A DNA stretch of 64,000 bases from Pogostemon cablin (lineage: Eukaryota; Streptophyta; Magnoliopsida; Lamiales; Lamiaceae), in NCBI GenBank assembly GCA_023678885.1, contig CM042975.1:26267405-26331404 (forward strand). The letters are read 5' to 3'. This document shows, piece by piece, positions 45,160 to 59,080 of this stretch. How positions within the stretch are numbered: the stretch's first letter is position 1; every line of letters begins with the position of its first letter. The notes under the pieces were generated by a model. It made no database searches. It was not told the DNA's origin and saw only the letters and a list, made by a program, of their open reading frames with translations. Both the position numbers and the translations under genes were made by a program.

Positions 45160-47274
45160 GGCTAAAGTTAAAAAAAAAAGAAAAGAAAGAAGAACGGGAG
45201 AAGAAAAACAAAAGATGGGAAAGAAGAGAGTGAAGAGGAGAAACCCTTGTTGATCAAATTCTCCCTTACAACCCTCATTCTAGGTGGTTTCTAAGTTGTT
45301 TTGAGGTAAGTGATGATTGAATTAAGCTTCCTTCTTCCATGATTTTGTAATTTTGTGGGGTTTTTCTTTTTGATATGTGGGTAAGTCGCAGACTGTTCGA
45401 ACTAATTTTGACATAGCTATTGCCCTCAAAAGTATACAAACTTAATTTTTGTACGTAGCTGAACTCGTTAGCTTTCCGTAGCCACTTGAAACGCCTCAAT
45501 CCGATTATTCTACAATTAGTTATGATTTTTCTCGTAAACTGCCGCTAGCTGGAAAATTTCAGAATTTTTATGTCGAATTCAAATTTATTTTCTATCGTTT
45601 TGTTTAGTTAATGTATTGAAACGGGTTATGTGGGATTGAAAACTGATGTTAAGGAGTTACATGCTATTTTTATTTAATATCGACTCGTTCGAACTCGATT
45701 AGAATTTATTTTTAGCAATGAAAGGTGATGTTACCGCTAATAGTTAGTTATATTTGATTTGTCTTTAATTGCTCATCTCCTTTCTAGGTAAAGAACCATC
45801 GACGAAGGGCAAGGGACCGATTTCAGATTCCGGAGAGAGTTAATCACTTCCTTGTGAGTTAATAATTCGGGAACGCATTCTCTTGTGGGAAGTATGGATC
45901 CTCGATAAATGTGCATTTATTTTAGTTTTAGTTAATTGATAAGAAAATTATTTGGTATTGTGTTATGTGGTAAAGAGTCTGATTGGCTCGATTGCTCTGG
46001 TTAGAGTCGTGTTAGCCATTTTATGAGTATTATTGATTTTAACTTATGTTGAAGAGCCTTGCCGGCTCGATATCTGATAGCATTTATTGTGAATTATTTG
46101 AGAATTGATTTCTGGTTATTCTTGTGTGACAATTAAGACTCTAACTTGAGTCGTTATTCATCTTATGATGCATATGCATATGTATGCCTAGTACCAAGGT
46201 TAAGTAGCCCGAATTGGTCACGGTTCGGGTGAGTTGGAGCGACATTGATTAAGTAGCCCGAATTGCCGCGGTTCGGGTGAGTTAGAGTGACAACCAAGTT
46301 GCCCGTTGCTTGGCAAACCCGGGTGAGTTAGATCTAACGGGGCACCTGTCAATTTGCCAAATACTGATACTCTGGAGGGTGATTGTTAGATGGATCAGTC
46401 TATTATAGGCTCAGTCAACGTCACCGGTGTGGGACATGCATGTCATATATGTTTATATGTTTGATCATTTCAAGTAATCATGTCGATATTGAATTGTGAA
46501 CTTTAGCACTTGGCGTGTTGAGAAAGAATATTAATGTGCATTTTATCTAGAGTAACGGTGACGGGCTTGGACTGTCTCTCGACGGAGAGTTCAGTTCGAG
46601 GAGGATATTGACTACCCACGCGTCTTTTATGTGATAACATGTTGTTTGAACTAATTGTGTTATTCGTAAATGTGCACTAAGGTTTTTATTTTCATTAATA
46701 TGTATACTGAGTGAGAAATAGTTATTGTGGGACGAAATGTTGGATTTTATGTTATGAACCGCGAGTGGGAATACATGCTTCGTATAAGGGTCGGGGTGAC
46801 CGGCTTATCACCTCACTGAGCTAGTGGTTTTGCTCACCCCCATCATTCTTTCCTTTTCAGGCTGTTGATATCATTTTGGTTGGAGGTTTGCCTATCGTTT
46901 GGTTGTCATCCAATCAGTGTTTTGGGTACTTCCTCTTTTATGTAAATTGACGGATTCATTGGCGAGATTGTATAGTTTATATTTGGTGACCCCCTTGATG
47001 TTCTTTTTGTACCCTCGCGATGTTATATCGTTCAGGTATATTTTCTTTAAACTAAGTTGCATCGTTGTATTTTGTACCTTTTTAAATCCTTGTTGATACT
47101 TTATGAGATGATGTACTCGGGTTATACCCGTTGTTATCAGTTGTTCAGTTCTACAGGTACTTGATAGCAAGCCTTACGTTTTCTATAAACTTTGTGGAGT
47201 GGAGTGCACCCATTCTGCGAAATTTATGATTAACGTGGCGGTTGTCACGTTCTGTCTGGGATCGGGGCGTGACA
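45160..47274. mobile_element. Truncated gypsy-type LTR inside the hAT element
   Basis: The right end GGGATCGGGGCGTGACA (47274) matches a common terminus of plant Ty3/gypsy LTRs of the Tekay/Del type. The opposite TGTCACG terminus is not found near 45160 and no 5-bp duplication matches, so the left part seems lost. Internal repeats at 46190-46340 contain AGTAGCCCGAATTG and CGGTTCGGGTGAGTT. The frames at 46892-47170 have no known domain. Confidence 0.6.
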
Positions 47275-47342
47275 ATTATATATATAAAACTTTACTATCA
47301 TGTAAGTATAATAAAAATATTACTACAAAAGACAGTTATATA

Positions 47343-47568
47343 CTCCATCCGTCCCAATCAAATAGTCCTTTTTTTTTTCATTTAGCGCGTCCCACCCAAA
47401 AAATCCTCTTTCCTTTTTTACACACATGAGATTTACACACCCCCTAATACAATTAAAATATGGGGCCACACTCCCACTAATACAACAACCCACTATACAT
47501 TAAATAATAATATTACTTAATTTACGTACAAAAAGAAAAAAGCTACCATTTGAATGAGATGGAGGAAG
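47343..47568. mobile_element. Stowaway-like MITE, copy 14
   Basis: Starts CTCCATCCGTCCCAATC after TA and ends GAGATGGAGGAAG before TA, just right of the LTR end. Confidence 0.8.
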
Positions 47569-48075
47569 TATAAATTTATATTTCAATTTTCATAAATTAA
47601 AATTGCGGAGTTACCATTTATCAAAGTATGTAAATTATAAATTAAAATTGACAAAAATGATTCCAAACGTATTGAATATATAAACATTTACTACTATTAT
47701 CAACTCACGCATATACATAAACATTTAAAATTAAGAAAATACATGAATAAAATAAAATGTATAGAAATTAATTATAGTCAACAATCTTAAATATACAAAA
47801 AAAATAATTTTAAGTAATAGAAAAAAATTATGCCTAAATTAATTTTAAGATTATTGAGTAATCAAGCTATCAAATCAATATTATAATGAGGATTACAAAT
47901 TTAAGAATTCAAGTGTTAAGAATAGAGATATTGAATGCTTGTGATATTTTGAAAAAGAAAAGTAATAGAAATTATGTTAATCCTAATAAAATATTTAACT
48001 TAGATTATAAATTATGAGTCATTAATTAATAAATTTACTTTTAATTAGCCTAATAATATTACATGCTTAAAATAA

Positions 48076-48182
<107 letters not shown>

Positions 48183-48579
48183 TGGGGCCCCCTATTTTTG
48201 GGCCCATGTCGAAGGCCCACGGAGACACCCCTCAGGGTCGGCACTGTCTAAGATAGGGTGCATCCATATACAAATATAACTAAAAACATATACAATTATA
48301 AGCAATAATGTATACAATTTAATTGTTAGTTTTTTTAATAAAAAATTAAGTGTAAAAAATATAAAATTATTAAAAAAAAAATATATATATATATACTATT
48401 GAATAAAAAGTTGTACACATATGGATGTTAGTTTTTTTAATGAAAAACTTAGTGTGAAAAAAATATACAATTATTACAAAACACATATACAAAATAGAAT
48501 AATATGTATACAAAATAGTATAAAAAATTATATACATATTGGTACACACCCAATATACACTCTTAACTCTTTAAAAATT

Positions 48580-48728
48580 TTTAAATATATATATATATAT
48601 ATATAAATAATATAAATAAAGCGAAATCACAGTAGTCTAATGATTAGACTCGTTAGAAATATATATATATATATAAATAATATAAATAAAGCGACATCAC
48701 AGTAGAGTCTAATGATTAGACTCGTTAG

Positions 48729-48764
<36 letters not shown>

Positions 48765-48812
48765 TATAAATAAAGCGAAATCACAGTAGAGTCTAATGAT
48801 TAGACTCGTGTT
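48580..48812 (+). promoter_or_regulatory. Three-copy upstream repeat with a 17-bp palindrome
   Basis: Units of about 75-80 bp contain (TA)n, TAAATAATATAAATAAAGCG and the perfect palindrome AGTCTAATGATTAGACT at 48634-48650, 48716-48732 and 48790-48806. They end about 500 bp upstream of the ArfGAP gene start. The TAATGATTA core resembles homeodomain-leucine-zipper target sites, which is inference only. Confidence 0.8.
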
Positions 48813-48814
48813 TT

Positions 48815-49318
48815 CTAACAGTCTATTTTACCCGCGGCAGCTCTCTCGCTCTCCTCGATTTTTCTAAATTAAACATTCTCTCTCATCACGTTCCCTTTTC
48901 TACGTTTTTTCCTACGTTTTCTACAGCAAAAGGCCGCTGGCTTTCTCTCTATCTACTCTTTCCTAAAGTTGAGCTGTTAAATTAGATAAACCCAAGATCC
49001 ATCCTCCCAATTCCAGCCCTCCACTGATCTATGACTTTGTACTTCGCCGATCAGGTCAGTTGTTAACTTTCTCTGCTTCAATTCAACTTTATTACTTTTA
49101 AGTTGAATCAATTTATGCGTTTCTCCAATTTTTTGTTGTTCTTCAGTTTTGCAACACCGACAAGTCAACTTTGACGACTCTTTGTGACCAGATCTGGTCC
49201 TCTCAAATTTTGAATTTTTCCTGATTTTTTTGTCTAGTTTTTGGTGCTGATCGTCTGTTGTCTTGGCACAGTGAAAATTTGAGAAAAAACTGTTGGGGTT
49301 TGCTCAATTAGAATTGAA
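48815..49318 (+). promoter_or_regulatory. Promoter-proximal and 5' UTR region of the ArfGAP gene
   Basis: Composition changes here from AT repeats to pyrimidine-rich sequence (CTCTCTCGCTCTCC near 48841), typical of plant leaders. A possible 5' UTR intron runs from GATCAG/GTCAGT (about 49053) to TTCTTCAG (about 49146). The start site of transcription cannot be located. Confidence 0.45.
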
Positions 49319-52300
49319 ATGGCGAACCGAGTGAAAGAGGATGAAAAGAATGAGAGGATTATACGAAACCTTCTCAAGCTTACTGATAATCGCCGGTGTA
49401 TTAACTGCAACAGCTTGGTATGCTTAATTCTTTGTTGTTTTAGGCTTTTGTGCATTTTATCTACTTCTTATGTTTTAATATTGGATTCACATCCAGTAAG
49501 TGATTTGGATCAGTTTATATATTGTGGAAGATACTGCCTAGCCTGATCTTATTTGCCTGTTATTTTAAGACTTCTGAGTATTGATTTCGTAAAGTTTCTA
49601 AGTAGTTATAAGTGTAGCCCTTGAACTACAAAAGCTATTGTGAAAATGTGATATCAAATGTTAGTTGAAAATTTGGTTGGAATGATTTCACGTACCCTTT
49701 AAAAGTATAAATATTGATTGAACTCCCAAGAAGTTTTGCTTGCAAACAAAATGATTGTTGCAATATTGAGAATTTTGATTACTATCTTTGATTCCATTAA
49801 TTGATGAAAAGCTGATTTCAGAAGGCTATACCTTGATAATGGTAATACAGTCTATGCGTTGATTCCGTTGTAGTTATGGAGTAATTGGTGTAAGATGATA
49901 GAACTCCATTCTTAGGTTTACCTTTGAAAGTAGTAACCTTATATAGTAAGGCTTAAGCTAAAAAATGCACAAGATTAATTGAGTTGAGGATATATCCTAT
50001 TTACGGAAAGACTTCATCTGACAACTCTGCAACTATAGTTCTGCCTTATTTAATTCAAGCTGACTCCAGTTTTGAAGTAATCTCGACTTGAATTAGATCA
50101 TACGTGACTTAATGTGTATTACCTTGAATAGTGACTACTGCCTGTTGTAACATTTTGTGATGGAACTTATTGTTTTCTCCAATCCACTTGCAATGTAAAT
50201 CCATTCATTATACTATGAGAATTATAAAAATAGTATGGTGTTTTACAAATGCAGTTATACATATTATTCTACCTTGTAAGGGAAGAGAAAAAATGTTATG
50301 ACTTTTGGCTATGAAAGAAGTCTCAGGCAACATAACATTGCTTTCCTTCAATTGGTGCTGTGTTACAAATAATAGAATGTTATTTTATGAGATAAAATAT
50401 CAAACACATGCTTTGAAATTCACATAGTTAATTAATAATAGCTCATCACTTATTGGCTTCAAAATTAAAATAGACCTGATTAACTCTCTCTCTCTCTTTC
50501 TCTCTCTAATTCTATTACGTTATAACAGCTTTCGTCTAGTTTTATTTGCTGGTGTCAATTTCTCTTTCAAAATATTTAGAGGGACGGTTGCTATTTTGAA
50601 AGAGGGTAAGACTATATTTTTAGGTTTATTTTGAGTTGAACCCATATGCAATTGAAGTTAAACAACCAGGAACTGCATATGTTTGATTGATGTAGTAAAT
50701 TAAATATCGAAACACAGACGGGTAAAACAGATTTAAGGAAGATGAGCCACTTTTTACCACTTCTCTTCAAGTACTTCAGCCACTGCAAACTAAGAGCCAT
50801 TGGTGACAAGCCAAAAATGCATCAGCAGAAGAGTTTATTTGAGCAGGATGAAATTTTATGGTCCTTTTTGAATTGTCTTGAACATAAATTTTTCATTAGT
50901 CTGTCTGCATTTATTATTCTAACTATTAGTAAACATAGTTTCTGCTAAACAGACAATATTAAGAGTAATTCAAATATTATGGACCATAGTTGTAAACTGT
51001 ATAATTGATTGTTTTGTACTCTAGTAGGAACATGATTTTTTGACGGACATCAGTGGGTGAAGACGTATTTATTCATTATATCTTTTTCTAAATGAAGTCT
51101 TCATATCAACCATAATGATAAGGTGCATTTGCATATATGATGGAAACAATTGAATGTGCCTCTACTGCTTTAGTCTTACTAGACTACTTGTGTAGTAGGT
51201 ATTCCGAGTTGAGGATTTATTAAGACTCAACATTGATGATTTATGACCCCTATTTATTTTCCAATGATTTGAATGCTTGCTGAGGAATATGCCTTGCATC
51301 ATCAGCATGGGTTATGATACAGTGGCGAACATGTGAGAGCCCAACTAGAAATTCCAGAGTGAAGGCAGTGTCGTTGAATGTCGAATTTCTTCTTCTAATA
51401 TTACATAATTTTCTCTTATTATTTTATAGTACTGCGGTTACCTTGGGAAGAATTTATCACTTATTGATTTATTTTCCGACATGACAATTATAGTTGGAAT
51501 TATGTTTTGTGTCCTCATTTTTGGATGAACGGTTAACAAATTTTTAGAAACTGTTAGTGAATATTCTGTGTTACATTACATGACTACTGAAATCCTTGGC
51601 TATGATTGAACATAGGAATAGGGTTTCCTGATATTTTCATTGAGTTGAGTTAGTATGAATAGATTCATGATCATTATTCTGTCAGGGCTTTGATACTTTG
51701 TTTAACCTACGTTGTAGCATGAGATGACTCGAAGAAATGCTTAGGTGCATGGTATTGAATGGAAAATGTACTCTTGTTCTCATAAGACTAGAGATCTTCA
51801 TTATTCAAGTTATTCCCTTGAGCTCAAAGAAGATTCATTCTATGATTTTACTTTATGTAACCTTCCAGATTCACTCTCTGCTAAGTGGAACAAACTAAAC
51901 AAAGTTGATTACTGAGTTTCTAAGATCATGCTATAGGATCCCACCCCCTCATCATGACATTGGAAAAATGCCTCTTGAGACTTGAGATTTTGAATGAACG
52001 GGGTTCTCATTGCCATACTCTTGTTTATAGAGTTACAGCACGAATTCATCTTTCTGGAGGTTGAGTCATGATTAACCCTTTTTCCTTTCACATCCTTAAG
52101 GATTCAAATCAAAGTAATGCTCCTAAAGAATAATATGTTCAGAAGTTTGCACCTTTTAACACTAATTGAAATTGACTGAGAGGAGAGGGTGACTCTAATA
52201 AAGTGCTTTGTCTAAAAGGATAAGACAAGACCAGAAGCACTCTCTTATTGGAAAAAAAGAGTAGGCATCTTATCTAGTTACTTATATTCCCAAGGGATGG

Positions 52301-55300
52301 GGTTGGGGATCTGTTGCCTTTTTTCCTTTTTTTGGTTTTCATACTTCAGATTTCTGGGCCCTAACTGTTTCTTCCTTTCTTATCAGGGCCCTCAATACGT
52401 ATGCACTAATTTCTCGACATTTGTTTGTACGACCTGCAGTGGAATACAGTAAGTATTAAAGAGCTCCAGTTTTGCCTTTTTCATTTATGATAAATGTCAT
52501 AACCTTCTTGGATCTTAGGACGAATGAAGCTTTTAGCAGTGATCAATTATTTCTTTTTTTTGAACTACTTACAGTCGAGAATTCACACACAGAGTGAAAT
52601 CGGTATCTATGGCTAAATTTACTACACAAGAAGTTAGTGCTCTTCAGGGAGGAGGGAACGCGGTATAATATCTCTCTCTTTGATTGGTGATATTTATAAC
52701 TTTTGTTATAAGCTTACTTCAATACTAATGTTTGAATCCTTATTGTTCCTAATAGAGTGCTAGAGTAATTTATTTGAAGGAATGGGATCCTCAACGTAAT
52801 TCTCTCCCTGATGGCAGGTAAATTTAAAAAAAAAAAAAAAAAAAACCACGCCACTGCTTTCTCTTTAGAACATTGTCTCCTTTTGGATCAACTTATCTGA
52901 TGTATGTGTTTCCCTCCCAGCAATATAGAGAGATTGCGTGATTTCATCAAGCATGTCTATGTGGATAGAAGATTTACTGGAGAGAGGAATGTAGAAAAGC
53001 CTCCAAGGGCAAAGATGGTATATATGGAACTCTTTTTATTACTTATTCACACTTACATGATGAATGCATAATCTATTTTGCACCCAAAAAAAAAGGAAAT
53101 GTTCCATACTTGGTAAATATTAGCATCATGGAAAAATTATGGATCTTGTACACTATCTTTATAAATTTGCATTCTCCTATATAGGGAGAAGTCGAGGATT
53201 TTAATGGAAACAGGAGGGCAGATACCTATCAGGGTGGTTCACGAAGTCCACCTTACGACGATCGTCAGGGTGATAGGCCTAGTCCTGGTGGTAGAAGTCC
53301 AGCATATGATCAAGACACTCGACAAAGTAGTGATTATAGGAGAAGTCCTGCCCGTGCTGAAGTAGTTACTGACTGGGTACGAGAGGATAGATTTGGAAAT
53401 GGGAGGAGGTCTGAAGACAGAAGTTCTGATGGAGGCTCCAGGCTTGAAGTTAGATCTCCTGATAGTCAAAGAGATTCAGACATGTCCAGTCCTCCTGTTG
53501 TCCGCCCTGTTAGAGATATATTAGGAGATAATGTATCTCCTCTTCGAGTTATTGAACCTCCAAAAGCTGCTGTTGGCAAGTCAACTGATAGTCGGGCACA
53601 TACACAGGTTAAATAGTTTCCCCATATTGTTAAAATTATTTTGTTTGTTATTATTACTATTGTGATTTCTTCTTTTCTTTTATCCAATATGTCTTCTAAC
53701 CAAATTTGAGGGGCTGCATTTTTTTTTTAAAATGATGTATACTGCACCTATTATTGTGAAGGCTTATATAATTAGTTTCTGGTACTCTTCTGCTTCAGCA
53801 CTTATAACCATGTCGTCAATATACTTATTCCTAAACATCATTGCTCTTTACTACATTTACTTATTCTTACGAAATAATACAAGTGGCAACATATTTTTTT
53901 GCAGAGAACTGCATCCTCCAGTAGTTTGGCATCCTCAGATGCGAATCCATCTGAGATAAAAGTGGAGGCTTCATTTATTGATTTTGATGCTGTTTCTGAA
54001 CCTCCAGTTACTGTGCAACAACCACAACAAGCAGCTGGGAATGCATCTACAATCCAACCGACTGCATCAAACAGCAATGACTGGGCAAATTTTGATGCAG
54101 TGCCTGTGGTGAAAACAAATGCAGCACCCTCAAATTCAGTGGAATCCTTGCTTTCAGGATTGTCTATTTCAGCGTCATCTGGTCCCTCTCCCCATGTGGA
54201 TAATATATCTCTTTTTCAGCCGACTAGTTCGCCAGGCCCATCTTTTGGATCATCATTTGGAAATACTCAACCTCCACCTGTTGCTCCCACTGGTGGTTCT
54301 CCTGCTTCATCACTTGGGCAGTCACCATTAGCCAATTTTGGAGGAAGCTTTCTTACAAATACCCCTACTGGAGGACAGTGGCCGACGATGAACCCTCAAC
54401 AACATTCTGTATTCCCTGGAGGTGTTGTCCCGCCTGTTTCTCAACAAGTTACTCCTGTTATTGGTGGATCTTCAAGCAACCAGGTATGCCATGTGTCTGT
54501 AATTTTGTTTCCTTCTATGTTTGATGTTCATGAGTAGTAATCGATACTTTCTTTCGGCTTATAATAGCCATGGAATCCACTTGCACCAAATGCCCATGGC
54601 CCTCCCAGTATACCTGTGCAAGTGGGTCAAGCAGAAAAGAATCCTGCCATTGAAACCTCTTCTGGATTTAAAACGGAATCAAAATTGGATGGTCAATATG
54701 GTGGAAGAACAGCATTGCCGGAAGATTTATTTACAATGAATTACTCTTATCCATCTGCAGTTTCACCTTGGTATTCTGGCTCTCAATATGTTGCTGCGGT
54801 CCCTATGCATTATAATGCACAAATGGTACTAAATTATTCCTTCTTTTTTTTCGCTTTTAAAATTAATGCTTCATGATTGGTGTTGCTGGTTCTAGCCAAA
54901 TCATTTTCATGTTACCGAACTATGAGGTTGAGATTTAGTTGCTTTTATCATTCTAAATTTGAGAGTGTAATTGTATTGATTAACAATTATTTGTTAAGAT
55001 GTACAGTAGACGCAGATAGCTATGTTATGTTCATGTGAAATAAACAAACCTTTAGATAATACAAAGGTTCAAGTAAAGATGTAAGGAAATATTTTGGGGG
55101 AGTAGAAGAAAGATAAAGTAGCTTTTTGTGTAGAAATGATTTTTAGAGAATAAAATACCTACTTACTATAGCTTTTTTTTTTTTTTTGGATGATGAGATG
55201 GGAACTGACATTACAAATGACTTTGAATGGTTTGTTTAAACACTATTCCAGTAACTATTGAGTGTACAAATAGTTTTAGATTTGTCAAATACCTATTCTA

Positions 55301-57357
55301 CCATATGATGCCTGTAAATATTGGCTATCATGAGTACAATATATCTGTATAAAATTTCATCTGCATTGATAATTGATTCCATGCAATCATGTTCTCCTAT
55401 TATAGGGTGTACCCAATTTCCAGGCAGTGTCAAGGTCGTCAAACCCTTTTGATGTTGGCAGTGAACCTTCTCCTGTCCAAGCAACAACAGTATGTTCCCT
55501 TCAAAATTATATTGGTCTATTCTCTGTTTTGTCATACTTCATTTCATCTTGATGTGAATGATCAACTTAATGTGTAATGTTAATGACCAAGATTTTAATG
55601 GACGAGAGAACTTTTATTACACATATAAGCTAGGGTCCCCTAAGTTAACCCAAAACCATGGCTAAAGGTGAAGGGTTGACCTCCATTTATATGCGCCATT
55701 CCACACTTTGTATTGAACCAACGTGAGATATCATAATTATTCATCCCCTTCGAATCGAACTTTCGTGGACGGCACACTCCGGGTGGCAACTCGCATACCA
55801 AGGTTCAATACTCTGGGTGGCAACCCCCCAGGCCCACATCCAGGGTGGCAAACCCAGGGCCCACCATCAGCATTTGTCCAGATTCGGCAAGTTGGACCAA
55901 TTGTTAGGCATATGAGATAGGGAGCCCACTCTTAACCCAATTGGCCCCCACTTATATGTCCTTCCTCGCATGCGAAATCCATGTGGGATATCACAACATT
56001 TCATCCCCTCTTCAAATGTCCTAGGTCGACATACTCCGGGTGGCAATCTGTAGGCCCACCGCCAGTTTAGCCCCCTCCTAGAGGTTGATATATGTCACTT
56101 CACACTTTCATGTGATATCGACATGGGATATTTTAAAAACTTTTTTGGTATATTACTGCTAAAATACAATATTCTTTTCTTCATATAGTTTGTCAACTAA
56201 TGAATTTTAATAGCATGATGTAATTGTGACTCGCAAATCACATTGGATTTGGACTTTTAATACCAATGCAAATTTTGCATCCGTGAGGGAATGAGACAAG
56301 TAATAGAAATATGCAAGATTTCAACCTTGGACTGGATTTCCTTGATTGGCATAACAACTTAAATATGTTCTATTTTTATTTTTCTTTTGAAAATGTGACG
56401 CATTTGAAATAATAGTTTTCATAGGTTTTTCAACATGATGTTATGTGGTTGAGGTGGTACCCAACCTCTTCATCTGAACCTTACCCCATGCTTACTTCCC
56501 AGTTTGTAAAAGGTTCGAAATTTGGGTGGAAAAAGGATTTGTGTAATTATCATAACAATAATATCACTTTAATATGGACTCAATTTATTTGGATCTTTTT
56601 ACTGTTTGCAACATATCTTTTTTGCATCAAAATTTTGTAATACATTATTATGCTAGCTTGCTCTTTTCCTGCCCTAAATTCAAGTTATACTCTTTTGGTG
56701 TAGTATCCTTCTATAGCGTCGGTACAAGGTGCATTACCCAAAGCTGCTAACCAGCATGGGCAACTGCATACATCAAATTATGGGGCTCCTGCATATCATA
56801 CCCAGTCGCTTCCTACTCAGATGCCATCATACGCACCAGCAATTCCTCCAAGTAAATGATTTTATCAATTTCTGTCAGTTTGTTGGAGCTGCATGATAAG
56901 TTGTGTTTACATTTTTTCAACATATGTCTAATCAATGAACAGGTTCATTCACTGCACAAGGAATAGTTGGTGGCACAGCACCTAGGTAATATAGTTTTAG
57001 CAGAAGTTTGCAATCTAACTTCCTATGTTCTAGTTTTGGAATGACTATTCACTCCCCCTTCCCAAATGATATTTTTAGAAATTTAAGAAATATTTTTAAT
57101 CTTCCGATGTTTTGTTTTGTTTTTCTGATAACTAATCTAAACTTCATGGTTACTTTGTGTAGTCATCCCATTTAGTTATTTTATCTTCTATTTATAATGA
57201 TATAAATCACTCATTGAAACTTTGGTCGTCTTCTAGGCCATCTGGTGTCAGTTTTGAGCAGTCTCCTTTTGCATCTCTTAACCCGAATCCTCAAGTACAT
57301 GCCGCTCATTCTGCTTCAAATAACTTCACTTCCTCTAGTGGAAACCCATTTGGGTAA
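49319..57357 (+). CDS. AGD14: ArfGAP domain protein, AGD14-like (12 exons)
   Basis: Stimulates GTP hydrolysis on ARF GTPases in vesicle traffic. Exons: 49319-49417, 52387-52448, 52575-52662, 52756-52817, 52921-53017, 53185-53607, 53905-54483, 54568-54825, 55406-55489, 56704-56851, 56943-56985, 57237-57357. All introns are GT-AG and all phases join, giving 687 residues, slightly longer than I recall for the Arabidopsis protein (about 650). The ArfGAP zinc finger is C27-x2-C30-x16-C47-x2-C50, followed by GIHREFTHRVKS with the expected catalytic Arg at 55. Residues 137-277 are rich in Arg, Ser, Pro and Asp. Then come FIDFDAV (about 300), DWANFDAV (about 340), LPEDLFTMNYSYPSAVSPW (about 520) and two NPF motifs (569-571 and the C-terminal NPFG), known EH-domain ligands. 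Intron 1 is 2969 bp; intron 9 holds a repeat. The start chosen is the first ATG of the conserved MANRVKEDEKNERIIRNLL. Apparently intact; AGD14 identity is by family recognition. Confidence 0.93.
55590..56150. repeat. Repeat insertion in intron 9 of the ArfGAP gene
   Basis: Three degenerate units share TTAACCCAA, ACTTATATG or ATTTATATG, a GGGATATCA/GAGATATCA word and CATCCCCT. CTCCGGGTGGCAA words occur at about 55776 and 56035. This GC-richer block interrupts otherwise AT-rich intron. No terminal repeats were identified, so the class is unknown. Confidence 0.6.
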
Positions 57358-57790
57358 GATGAGGAACTGAAACAGGTTTTGTATGTGCACCATCTTGTTG
57401 CATCCTTTCAACTCCTATAGATGAGATTTTATGATTCTATTGAAAGTGAAGTGTACAATTTTTCCTCGGTGTAAACTCAAAAAGAATCAATCCACGAATC
57501 GGGACTTGGACTGTCTATAGTTGATTGAGGTCTTGTACATCCCGATGGATGTAGTGTGACGCCGTCTGTCTGCTGTGGCATGTTATATGAGTGATGCGGA
57601 TTTTGCCATCTGCTCTCCAAAGATGTGTATTATAAGTTAAGTTTTTAGTATGTTTGTTGTGAGATTTATGTAGTCAAGAGAGACAATTCAGCAGATTGTA
57701 GGTGAGATTTGTGATATTATTTGGTCGAATAATTGATATCTTAATATTCTTTGGTTTAATAAAACTGCAGTCTGGATAATGGATATGATG
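57358..57790 (+). terminator. 3' UTR and likely polyadenylation signal of the ArfGAP gene
   Basis: An AATAAA hexamer lies at 57758-57763, about 400 bp after the stop, in a T-rich context followed by a T18 run near 57798. Cleavage is likely just after, but no transcript evidence is available. Confidence 0.5.
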
Positions 57791-59080
57791 GTCGCTTTTT
57801 TTTTTTTTTTTTTTTTAGTTCTTTGTTTCTTTATGGTGCAACTCTACAGTTATCTCAGGTTTTACTATACACAACCTTAGTTTGGAAATTGTGTACCACT
57901 CAAGTTAGGGCACTTCAAAACGTGTACGTACCTACCAAACAATGCAAAAGGTTGCAAGTATGACCACTCTTCTACTTCCCATATTAAGGGCAACCCAATA
58001 GATCCACAGTTTAATATTTTTAATTCATAAGGTATAATTGTTTTTCAATTCATAATTACGTAGGTTTCTTGTGGAATCGCTTATTCTGCAAATAATATAC
58101 CTCTCATCGCAATCTGAACATGTAATCTTGGATATCTTCAAATGAGTCTTACATTCCACCAAGTTGATTAGGTATGAATTTTCTATTTCATAATGCTGTC
58201 CTGCTCCATGTTTCAAATCATGGATTATTTTATTAGAATACTATATCATAAAAGGATAATTAAACTCTTAGAACATTTAGGCCGTAAATCAGGAAATAAA
58301 TTTTACAATGTAGGATTAATTTAAAGAATGAAATAGGAGATGAACACTGTCGTGTAATAAATGAACCCCGATTGCTCTAAGAAATCAGATAAAACATGAC
58401 ACCTTTTATTTTATTAAATCTACTTAATGTATATTAAAATAATCGGTATTAAAGAAAAGTTATATAATCGGTATTAAAGAAAAGGTTTTAATGCGTGAAT
58501 ATATAAAATGGTAAATATTATGTAAGACAGATTCACCCATACACACTGAAAAAAGAGCGGTAGTTTAATTAGTTGAAATAAGCGGTATTTATCATCTACC
58601 TCTTATTCGGTAATTTAATTACTTTGAATGATGGGTAAATTACCCAAACCTCGAATCCAAATTACTAAATAAACATGTGATTTGAAAAATTATCAATTAT
58701 TCATTTTAAAAAATATTTTTTTTTAAAAAAAGTAAAATTTAAAAATACAATGTCAAATATACGGGGCTTGATGTCATTTCCGTCCTTCTTTATTTTAAGA
58801 AAAAAATATATTTTTATTAATGTTCAAATAAAAAAAAGTTAAAAGGGGATAATTAGTCATTTTTCAAACCACAGGATTTATTCGATAGTTTGGACAAACC
58901 TCGAGGGAATTTTGGTAATTTACCCTTGAATGATTTATCATTTATTGCTTATTTTATTCACTGTATTGTAGTATTTTTTTTATTTTCGTTCCTTAAAAAA
59001 GCATTAATTTTAATTCTTTTATTTAATTTTCTTAATTAAAATTCAAGATAAATACTCTTTAAATATCAAAATAAATAAAA
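57791..59080. other. AT-rich intergenic sequence
   Basis: Short duplicated phrase TAATCGGTATTAAAGAAAAG (twice near 58440-58485). No gene was recognised. Confidence 0.45.

Noticed and set aside
45160..47274. A full gypsy LTR with both ends
   Set aside because: The right end is clear but the TGTCACG partner and a 5-bp duplication could not be found, so it is called truncated.
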